From Anaerolineae bacterium (GTDB taxonomy: Bacteria; Chloroflexota; Anaerolineae; Aggregatilineales; Aggregatilineaceae): a stretch of DNA of 47,958 bases. A program made the position numbers and the translations under genes. The stretch is from NCBI GenBank assembly GCA_016930015.1, contig JAFGHR010000002.1, forward strand, positions 1 through 47,958, written 5' to 3'. Positions 41,227-47,958 of the stretch are shown piece after piece. The notes under the pieces were generated by a model. That model made no database searches. It worked only from the letters and a program-made list of their open reading frames with translations, and was not told the origin of the DNA. Position 1 is the first letter of the stretch. Every line of letters begins with the position of its first letter.

Positions 41227-42746
41227 TCGGGCACCTCGTTCGTGGACCGTTCACCCGCGACACGGATAAACAGGGACGAGCGTTCGTCGTCAAACTGGCG
41301 TTCCTGCCAGGTGTCGGGCATCGTCCGTAACATCGTCGCCAGAATACTATCAGCCTCGATCACCACAAATCCGATCACCTGGTCATCCAGCATCACGTTC
41401 CAGTCATCCCGGATAAACGTAATATCAAGATAGTCGCGCAAAAAGTCGTCGTCGTACAGGTCGGTGCGCCCATCTACGTACACCGGCACATCCGGCGCGG
41501 CAAACATCAAATAACCGCCCCAGTTGTAGCTGTTGAACATCTTGCCTTCAGGCGGTGACTCGTCTAGAAACTGCGCGACTTCGACCGGCAGCATTTGTTC
41601 CTGCGCCTTACGCACGGTTTCTTCGCTGAGCACCACCGCCACTTTCGCCAGCGCTCCCAACGCGACCAGCGCCAGCAGCACCCAGTTAAGGACCAGCTTA
41701 CGTCCTCGCACACGCCGCACCGGGTGAATCTGCCAGCCATGATCGGCCAGCCACACGTTTAGATGCCGCGATAGTATCGGCGCCGACACGACAGCAAACA
41801 GGGTAATATTCCGCCCGGCCATCAGCGCCATACACGCCGTACCACTCGCCAGCGTGAGATCGGTCCAGTCTATTCGACGGCTGCTTAGCCCGGCCAACGC
41901 TACCAGGCCCAACAGCATCAACGCGAACGGCCAGGTCTGCCGCTGGTGGAAGTCCGGCGATCCCCACTCTTGAATGTAATCCTGAAGCACCCCGATTCCC
42001 ACCGTGCGGAACGGGTAGCCCAACATCTGAACACCATACGGATTAATGGCGATCAGGGGAATGGATACCAGGGTAACCACTACCATTCGCCGCAAACGTG
42101 CCCACGACACCACACGCGGATCATCACCGTTAAAGATATTACCAAGCGCTTCACCGGCAATCGAGCCAAACAGCAGGATAAACCCGATAGCGAACCCGCC
42201 GTGTAAGTTTGCCCATAGCAGCATAACAGGCGGGATCAGCCACAAGCGATCCAGGTGTTCGCGCTTGTACAGGTGCAGCAGGTACAACACCAGCGCACCC
42301 AGCATAAACGAGAACATCTGCGGGCGCGGCGACCAGAAAACAGCCGCCGCCGCCGCGCCGATGACGACCACAAAAGCCCGCGCATACGCAGTTCCCTCAC
42401 ACATCAGGTAGACGAACGCCATGCCCAGCGTTGCGAGTCCGGCCATATACACGGCCAGCCCGATATTACCGCTGTCACCGGGCTGCCCTTCGCCGCCGAA
42501 CAGGTGGTAAAATTCGTAGATTACCACCTGTGAGCCCCAACTGTGATCGATCCAGTCTTCGCCCAACCGGGTATGGGAAAATGGATCGGTCGTCGGGACT
42601 TTGCCGTTATCAATAATGTATTCACCGCTGCGAATGTGCCACCACGTATCGGTATCAGTGGGAACACGGACGGCCATAGCAAACAACAGCAGAAACAGAA
42701 TGGCGACTAGAAGCCGCTCGATTGTCAGCCCGCGAAAAAAAACCAT
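41223..42746 (-). CDS. Polytopic membrane protein, GT-C-like, first gene of the array
   Basis: 507 residues. After the first helix comes PTDTDTWWHIRSGEYIIDNGKVPTTDPFSHT, a conserved loop with two Asp residues and WWH, then DHSWGSQVVIYEFYHLFG. Around ten helices. The C-terminal part has VAQFLDESPPEGKMFNSYNWGGYLMFAAPDVPVYVDGRTDLYDDDFLRDYLDI. The WGGYL...VYVDGRTDLY pattern recurs in a widespread bacterial membrane-protein family that is usually annotated as hypothetical or glycosyltransferase-like, so function is inferred from topology and neighbours. ATG at 42746 follows a TTG at 42749; GGGGGAC stands just before. It is the promoter-proximal gene of the seven-gene array. Confidence 0.7.
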   Translation of the reverse strand: MVFFRGLTIERLLVAILFLLLFAMAVRVPTDTDTWWHIRSGEYIIDNGKVPTTDPFSHTRLGEDWIDHSWGSQVVIYEFYHLFGGEGQPGDSGNIGLAVYMAGLATLGMAFVYLMCEGTAYARAFVVVIGAAAAAVFWSPRPQMFSFMLGALVLYLLHLYKREHLDRLWLIPPVMLLWANLHGGFAIGFILLFGSIAGEALGNIFNGDDPRVVSWARLRRMVVVTLVSIPLIAINPYGVQMLGYPFRTVGIGVLQDYIQEWGSPDFHQRQTWPFALMLLGLVALAGLSSRRIDWTDLTLASGTACMALMAGRNITLFAVVSAPILSRHLNVWLADHGWQIHPVRRVRGRKLVLNWVLLALVALGALAKVAVVLSEETVRKAQEQMLPVEVAQFLDESPPEGKMFNSYNWGGYLMFAAPDVPVYVDGRTDLYDDDFLRDYLDITFIRDDWNVMLDDQVIGFVVIEADSILATMLRTMPDTWQERQFDDERSSLFIRVAGERSTNEVPE

Positions 42747-42782
42747 CAAAGTCCCCCTTGCTGGTGTCAGTGCTTCAGGTAG

Positions 42783-42811
42783 AAATTACGCGCCGGTACT
42801 GATACGCTCAA
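42783..42811 (-). promoter_or_regulatory. Possible promoter of the seven-gene GT-C array
   Basis: On the minus strand, TTGAGC (42806-42811), a 17-base spacer and TAATTT (42783-42788). The start would be near 42776, 30 bases before the ATG at 42746. The -35 box overlaps the last codons of the DUF389 gene, so read-through from that gene is also possible. Confidence 0.4.
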
Positions 42812-44607
42812 GGTGTAATCGAGCGCCAATAGGTAATCTCCAGGTCAACATCATGTCCCAGTTTGTCTTCTAACACAAGCTCGGCTTCCTGAACATCACG
42901 CTTCACGATCGGGTCGGCGCTGCGGATCGTAGCGCTGATCTCCCAATCTTTGACTTCGATATCGATCACCTCACCGTGTTCGAACTGCTGCTGCAACACG
43001 TGCAGCACGTCGCTGGTACGCTGCCGGATGCGTATCGCCTCCACACCAGCCCCAGCCAGTGGCACCGCCAGCAGCAGCAGCACAAACAGCGATATCAGCA
43101 AATTTCGCCATGTTCCGGAATCACTGCGTGGTGTCAAACCTAACCAGGCGAATACACCTGCGCCTGCTATGCTGATGCTCACGATGTTTATCAGAAACAG
43201 CAAGGATGCGCCCGTCGCAAGCGCCACTTCGCCCATAGCAATCGCCAAGCCTACCGTACATAAAGGCGGGACCAACGCTGCCGCAATCGCGACACCGGCC
43301 AGGGCGGCGGGGATATCTTTGCGCGCCATCGCAAAAGCGCCCACCATACCGGCAGCCAGCGCGATACCCATATCCAGCAAATTCGGCTGACCGCGCGCTT
43401 GCATTTCCGAGGTAATGACATCGGTCGGCACCAGCAGCCCTGCCACGATCGCCACAGTAAGGCCGATCCCCGCGCCAAGCAGTGTTGTCAGCACCGCTGT
43501 ACGCATCAATGTCAGGCGGGCCTGTATCAGCCCGATAGAAAACGACATCAGCGGTGACATCAACGGCGCAACCAACATAGCGCCAATAATAACCGCCGTA
43601 CTGTTTTCCAGCAGGCCAAATGACGCCAGAACAGACGAGATCAGCATCAATACGATAAAGTTGATCTCCGGCTGGCTTAACTCGAATGCCTGCCGGATCA
43701 CATCTGTGCGCTCAGATGGTGTTAGCCTGGGCGAAAAGCGGGTAACCATCTGGTGCCATAAACGTTGAGAGGGACGCATCCGCTCACTGGTGGCATTTTT
43801 GACCAGCATAACCGGGCCAGGTGCCTGAGCCAGCATATCCTGTGCGACGTTGTCATATATCCAGCGATCCAGCGGACTGCGCTCGGAAAAACCGAGCACG
43901 ATCATATCATTTTCGTCGCACCGGGTCAGAATGCCCGACACCACGTCCCGCGCCTGTATCACCTGGCGTTGTACGCGCTGGGTGTCGCTTATTCCGGTAA
44001 GCGAGGCTTCGATCCGGGCTAAGCCAAACCAACTCGGCAGGTCTGGATCAGTCTGTACATAGATCGCTTTGGGCTGCGCATCCGTGCGCCCGGCCAACGC
44101 CATACCCATCCGCGCCGCCACGCGTGAATTATCGCTCCCGTTCAGCGGCAAAATGATCTGTTCCGTGCCATCGATGGTTTTCTGCCCCCGCCACAGATTA
44201 CGAAAAACAACCAGGTCACAGGGCGACGTTCGCGCCACCGATTCGACAACCGGCCCCAAAACGATCTTGCCACGCAAGGGGGCTTGAAAACCTAAAACCA
44301 TCAACGCCACACTATGTTCGCGTGCCGCATCGAGAATACCCCGCGCCACGCTGGACGCCGTACTTGTAACCAGTTTTACCGCGATTCCAGTCTCCTGAGC
44401 GTCTTTAACCACCCTGGTGATTGCTTTAAAACCGGTTTCGTTGACTTCGGCCCCACTGAGAGTCACAAATAAGGCGAGTACGCTGCCCTGGTCGGGGTCC
44501 GATAATTTCCATGCAAGACGGATCAAACCGGGCGCGGTAACCGGATTTGCCACCGGTACCAATACACGCCGGGCATACGTTGGGGGAGTTTCTATATTCC
44601 GGGTCAT
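42808..44607 (-). CDS. Universal-stress-protein-like / DUF389 membrane protein
   Basis: 599 residues. Residues 1-270 form two universal-stress-protein-like units: RRVLVPVANPVTAPGLIRLAWKL with ALMVLGFQAPLRGKIVLGPVVESVARTSPCDLVVFR, then LPLNGSDNSRVAARMGMALAGR with DENDMIVLGFSERSPLDRWIYDNVAQDMLAQAPGPVMLVKN. Both end in a G-x2-x9-G-type USP phosphate loop. Residues 310-500 are the DUF389 (TIGR00341) membrane domain: SQPEINFIVLMLISSVLASFGLLENSTAVIIGAMLVAPLMSPLMSFSIGL, GMVGAFAMARKDIPAALAGVAIAAALVPPLCTVGLAIA and FLINIVSISIAGAGVF. A C-terminal soluble region (530-599) follows. DUF389 function is unknown; the USP part suggests nucleotide or stress sensing. GGA lies close before the ATG. Confidence 0.88.
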   Translation of the reverse strand: MTRNIETPPTYARRVLVPVANPVTAPGLIRLAWKLSDPDQGSVLALFVTLSGAEVNETGFKAITRVVKDAQETGIAVKLVTSTASSVARGILDAAREHSVALMVLGFQAPLRGKIVLGPVVESVARTSPCDLVVFRNLWRGQKTIDGTEQIILPLNGSDNSRVAARMGMALAGRTDAQPKAIYVQTDPDLPSWFGLARIEASLTGISDTQRVQRQVIQARDVVSGILTRCDENDMIVLGFSERSPLDRWIYDNVAQDMLAQAPGPVMLVKNATSERMRPSQRLWHQMVTRFSPRLTPSERTDVIRQAFELSQPEINFIVLMLISSVLASFGLLENSTAVIIGAMLVAPLMSPLMSFSIGLIQARLTLMRTAVLTTLLGAGIGLTVAIVAGLLVPTDVITSEMQARGQPNLLDMGIALAAGMVGAFAMARKDIPAALAGVAIAAALVPPLCTVGLAIAMGEVALATGASLLFLINIVSISIAGAGVFAWLGLTPRSDSGTWRNLLISLFVLLLLAVPLAGAGVEAIRIRQRTSDVLHVLQQQFEHGEVIDIEVKDWEISATIRSADPIVKRDVQEAELVLEDKLGHDVDLEITYWRSITP

Positions 44608-44746
44608 AAGTCCTGCCAGTATAGACTACGTTACGATCACAACCACACAGTAGCGCAACGCCGTTATCCCGTCAAGCGTATTGGACCGTAGCTAAAACCG
44701 CCGGTTCAGCGTATGATCCGCATGAACTCTGTCAACGAGGTGTGCC

Positions 44747-45511
44747 ATGAACAGCAAAAAAAGCGCTTTCCGTTGGTTCGCACGGCTTCGAAATATGCTC
44801 AGCCCTGACACATTGGCCGAACACACCCGGCTGGTAAAGCATCTGGCTAGTGATTACGGTATCCAAGTCATCGAACACGACTCAAAAGGGAACGCGCGCC
44901 GCTGGGCAAAGGCCGAACTCGACCTGATCGCCGAGATACTTCTTTTGCTCGGCCCAACGTTTTGCGCACCGTTCCGCACACAGCCAATCCGCGTATGGAT
45001 TGATCACACACCCGGCGGGGGATCGTTTGGCAACGGGTGGCTGCGTGTTGGTGAGCCGGGCCGCGATAGTTCGGTTCTGTATCGCATTTTTTTGCATGAG
45101 AGCACCCATGCATCCAACGAATACCGGGGCTGGCCCTACGAAAATACGTTTTGCACGCGGCCCGGCCTTGACTGGCAGCGTGTCGAAGGTGAATGGACTC
45201 ATCCTCGCCAGCAAGGCAGAGCACCACAGCCGGGCACCTGGGAAACACTGCCGGTCGACTCGCGTGATGTGAGCACTGCCCCCGGCGAAGACCTGGCCGA
45301 AATGGTGCGCTACTACGTTCATTCGGTCCGAAACGAACGGACCTGGCTGTGGCCGCTTGACCTATCGAAGCCGCCCGTTTACCTGTGGGATACATCACCC
45401 ACGCGTTTTGTGTATGTACGCGATCACTTTTTGGCGCTGCCAGGCGATCATCCGTGGTATAAACGACTGTCACCTGATATCGAAAAACAGGCTGCCGCCA
45501 ACCTGGCCTGA
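44747..45511 (+). CDS. Putative zinc metalloprotease-like protein (HExxH), uncharacterised
   Basis: 254 residues, no signal peptide or membrane helix. The sequence VLYRIFLHESTHASNEYRGWP holds HESTH at 117-121, a zinc HExxH motif, and PGEDLAEMVRYYVHSVRNER at 180-199 offers E185 (or E181) as the third ligand, 60-odd residues downstream. This helix pair (HExxH then ExxAExxxxY) is the gluzincin pattern seen in lethal-factor-like and related peptidases. The region between is rich in Trp and Pro. I cannot name a family and no activity is proven. AGGTG precedes the ATG by four to eight bases. It is divergent from the DUF389 gene and precedes the P-type ATPase by 33 bases. Confidence 0.8.
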   Translation: MNSKKSAFRWFARLRNMLSPDTLAEHTRLVKHLASDYGIQVIEHDSKGNARRWAKAELDLIAEILLLLGPTFCAPFRTQPIRVWIDHTPGGGSFGNGWLRVGEPGRDSSVLYRIFLHESTHASNEYRGWPYENTFCTRPGLDWQRVEGEWTHPRQQGRAPQPGTWETLPVDSRDVSTAPGEDLAEMVRYYVHSVRNERTWLWPLDLSKPPVYLWDTSPTRFVYVRDHFLALPGDHPWYKRLSPDIEKQAAANLA

Positions 45512-45544
45512 TGTTATACTTGGCACGCCACAAGGAGATTGCCG

Positions 45545-47902
45545 ATGACTGAATCTGTACTCAGCGCACCACCACCCAGCACGCATTCACCCTCATTTAT
45601 CGCACAGGGGCTTTCTACCGGGGAAGTACAAGAACGAATCGCTGATGGGTTGGTGAACGAAGTTCCACTTAAATCCAGCCGCCCGCTTGCGAAAATCATT
45701 CGAGAAAATTTTTTCTCGCTCACCAATACGATTCTGTTTGGCATCATGCTCGTGCTCATCGGTGTGGGCAAACCCGGCGATGCGTTTGTTACCGGCGGGG
45801 TCGTGCTGCTCAACGTAGCCATCGGTGTGTTTCAGGAACTACGCGCCAAACAACAGCTTGACCGCATCGCCCTGCTGACACGCCCCAAGATCACCGTCAT
45901 ACGCGACGGCACCGAACGGGGTATTGATCCGGGCGACGTTGTGCTTGGTGACGCGCTGAGTCTGCGTCCCGGCGATCAGATCGTGGTCGATGGCACACTC
46001 CTCAGTGAAAAACGGATTGACGTTGATGAATCGCTGCTGACGGGTGAATCGGATCACATCCCCAAAGAACAGGGGGATCAAGTGCTGTCGGGCAGTTTCT
46101 GCGTGTCGGGAAACGGGGTCTATGTCGCCGAAAAAATCGGCGGTGACAGCTTCGCGTACCAGATCACAGCGGGCGCACGCGAATACCGCCGCGTGCTGAC
46201 TCCGCTCCAGCGCCAGGTCAGCATCATCGTGCGCCTGTTGGTGATTCTGGCTATCGGGCTGGCGATCTTGCTGCTGCTGTCGTTTGCCATCCAGGAAGAA
46301 CCGTTTGATGAAATCGTGCAAAATACGGCGGTCGTGATTTCGCTGGTGCCGCAGGGATTGCTGCTGATGATCACTGTAGCCTACGCGTTGGGCGCCGTCC
46401 GGATTGCCAACAAGGGCGCGCTGGTCCAGCAGATCAATGCTGTCGAATCACTCAGCAACGTGGATATTCTCTGCCTGGACAAAACCGGCACCCTCACCAC
46501 TAACCGAATCGCGCTGCGCCAGCTCTATCCGATCACTATGGAGGAGTCCGAACTACGCGCCCTGCTCGGTGATTTTGTCGCCAGCACCGGGCGCACCAAC
46601 CGGACAGCGGAAGCCATCGGGGAAACGTGTCCCGGCGAGGCACATACCACGGACGTTGATGTGCCGTTTTCGTCCAAATACAAGTGGAGCGGGGCGACTT
46701 TCAGCCGGGACGGACTTCAGGGAAGTTACATTCTCGGCGCACCGGAAATACTGCTCAAACACATTCCAGGCGGCGACCAGCTAAAAAACCACATGGAAAC
46801 GTGGGCCGATCTCGGCTTGCGTGTGCTCATGTTCACTCATCATGATTCACCGCTGGTTTTTTCGCCCGCCGACGGCACGCCCCAGCTTCCGAACAACCTG
46901 AAGCCGTTAGGCTGGCTGACATTTACGGATGAACTGCGCCCCAACGTCAAACACGTTCTGAACCAGTTCCGGCAGGCTGGTGTACAGATCAAACTGATCT
47001 CCGGCGACAACCCGCAGACCGTCGCCGCCCTGGCCCAGATCGCCGGTATCAGCCGTGATGTGGACGTTATATCGGGGCTTGCCCTGGCTGAAATGTCCGA
47101 TGCCCAGTTTGCCGACACCGTGGAACGGGTCACCGTGTTCGGACGCATCACGCCCGAACAAAAACAGCACATTGTCCGCGCCCTGCGTGCCAAAGGGCAC
47201 TACGTGGCGATGATCGGCGACGGCGTTAATGATGTGCTGTCACTCAAACAGGCGCAAATGGGCATCGCCATGGAAAGCGGCAGCCAGGCTACGCGTAATG
47301 TGGCTGACATGGTGCTGCTCGGCGATCAGTTTGGCGTGCTGCCACAAGCGATCAAAGAAGGCCAGCGTATTCTCAACGGCATGCAGACCGTGATGCGCCT
47401 GTTTCTGACACGCACGCTGTATGCCGCGCTGTTGATCATTATTGCGGGTTTCATCGGGACCGAGTTCCCGTTTACACCCAAGCACAACGCCATCCTGACG
47501 ACACTGCCCGTCGGGCTGCCTGCTTTTATGCTCACGATCTGGGCACGATCGGGCCAACCACAGCGAAAGTTACTGGCCTCGGTCAGTGAATTTGTCATGC
47601 CCGCCGGATTCAGCATCACGGTGGTGACACTGATCGTCTACCTGTTGTACATTCACGAATCGCTTCAGCTTCAGCGAACCGTGCTGACGACTACCGCGCT
47701 GCTGTGCGGACTGCTGCTGATCATTTTTGCCGAGCACTCGGTGGAAGACTGGGAAAGCGGCCAGCCGATCAGAACTGACCGGCGTTATGTGATCCTGTCC
47801 CTGACCATGCTAGGGCTGTATATCCTCATTTTCCCATTCCCAGGGCTGCGTGATTTTTTCGAGCTAAACACGTTATGGATAAGCCAATTAGAACTCGCAT
47901 AA
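45545..47902 (+). CDS. P-type cation-transporting ATPase (CtpE-like)
   Basis: 785 residues. Order of P-type motifs: actuator TGES (166-169), membrane motif VPQGL (about 278-282), phosphorylation site DKTGTLT with D312, a nucleotide domain with ILGAPE, and the hinge GDGVNDVLSLKQAQMGIAM. About ten helices are expected; the last four cover the C-terminal third. CtpE-type ATPases of actinobacteria have been linked to calcium transport, so a divalent cation is likely, but I cannot assign it. The usual PEGL Glu in the fourth helix, a Ca2+ ligand in SERCA-type pumps, is Gln here. The ATG at 45545 has AAGGAG seven bases upstream; an in-frame TTG lies two codons earlier. Confidence 0.9.
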   Translation: MTESVLSAPPPSTHSPSFIAQGLSTGEVQERIADGLVNEVPLKSSRPLAKIIRENFFSLTNTILFGIMLVLIGVGKPGDAFVTGGVVLLNVAIGVFQELRAKQQLDRIALLTRPKITVIRDGTERGIDPGDVVLGDALSLRPGDQIVVDGTLLSEKRIDVDESLLTGESDHIPKEQGDQVLSGSFCVSGNGVYVAEKIGGDSFAYQITAGAREYRRVLTPLQRQVSIIVRLLVILAIGLAILLLLSFAIQEEPFDEIVQNTAVVISLVPQGLLLMITVAYALGAVRIANKGALVQQINAVESLSNVDILCLDKTGTLTTNRIALRQLYPITMEESELRALLGDFVASTGRTNRTAEAIGETCPGEAHTTDVDVPFSSKYKWSGATFSRDGLQGSYILGAPEILLKHIPGGDQLKNHMETWADLGLRVLMFTHHDSPLVFSPADGTPQLPNNLKPLGWLTFTDELRPNVKHVLNQFRQAGVQIKLISGDNPQTVAALAQIAGISRDVDVISGLALAEMSDAQFADTVERVTVFGRITPEQKQHIVRALRAKGHYVAMIGDGVNDVLSLKQAQMGIAMESGSQATRNVADMVLLGDQFGVLPQAIKEGQRILNGMQTVMRLFLTRTLYAALLIIIAGFIGTEFPFTPKHNAILTTLPVGLPAFMLTIWARSGQPQRKLLASVSEFVMPAGFSITVVTLIVYLLYIHESLQLQRTVLTTTALLCGLLLIIFAEHSVEDWESGQPIRTDRRYVILSLTMLGLYILIFPFPGLRDFFELNTLWISQLELA

Positions 47903-47958
47903 TATAGCAGGCGCATATTGCGCCATGAAGTCTGTTTCGAATGGCGTTTCATTGAGAT

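Noticed and set aside
47910..47924. Hairpin GGCGCA-TAT-TGCGCC after the P-type ATPase
   Set aside because: Only six base pairs with a three-base loop and no T-run, eight bases after the stop; too weak to call a terminator.
1..47958. CRISPR arrays, insertion sequences, tRNA or rRNA genes, prophage
   Set aside because: No direct-repeat arrays, transposase motifs, cloverleaf-like sequences or phage proteins were recognised on either strand by reading.

Overview
The window is about 48 kb of bacterial chromosome of fairly high G+C. No rRNA, tRNA, CRISPR array, prophage or insertion sequence was seen. Gene content (fused transaldolase/glucose-6-phosphate isomerase, HAD-GH65 fusion, long runs of polytopic GT-C-like proteins, an M50B-like protein) most resembles a member of the Chloroflexota, perhaps Anaerolineae. 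That placement is inference from gene types, not a database result.

Layout. (1) 1-5153, minus strand: a LacI-type regulator, a beta-phosphoglucomutase/GH65 phosphorylase fusion and an ABC sugar-binding protein (cut by the window edge) form a disaccharide uptake and phosphorolysis operon. Its promoter carries a perfect palindromic operator, and a second, longer copy of the same palindrome lies inside the phosphorylase gene. (2) 5650-6687: two unrecognised plus-strand genes. (3) 6783-10177: a metallophosphoesterase, then tsaE-tsaB-rimI-udg (tRNA t6A synthesis, ribosomal protein acetylation, uracil-DNA glycosylase). (4) 10341-19074: a glycan locus with a WecA/TagO-like initiating transferase, a sugar epimerase, two GT4 glycosyltransferases, an AsnB-type amidotransferase and a large membrane transferase. 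(5) 19207-26403: HAD hydrolase, membrane-anchored DsbA-like protein, M19 dipeptidase, a small membrane protein, an M50B-like protein, an endonuclease IV-like TIM barrel, a membrane-anchored SUMF1-fold protein and RpiB. (6) 26536-29442: transaldolase-phosphoglucose isomerase fusion. (7) 29606-31766, minus: lysS and greA, with two terminator-like hairpins upstream of greA. (8) 32154-42746, minus: seven tightly packed genes for large membrane proteins of GT-C type, two of them a clear tandem duplication. (9) 42808-47902: a universal-stress/DUF389 membrane protein, a putative HExxH metalloprotease and a P-type cation ATPase.

Two themes dominate. One is sugar handling: disaccharide phosphorolysis feeds glucose 6-phosphate, and RpiB plus Tal-Pgi connect the pentose phosphate pathway with glycolysis. 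The other is surface glycan assembly, which involves eight polytopic transferase-like proteins and a lipid-linked sugar initiation enzyme. The most checkable unusual items are the paired LacI-type operators, the seven-gene GT-C array, the SUMF1-fold protein lacking its catalytic cysteines, the uncharacterised HExxH protein and the leader upstream of greA.
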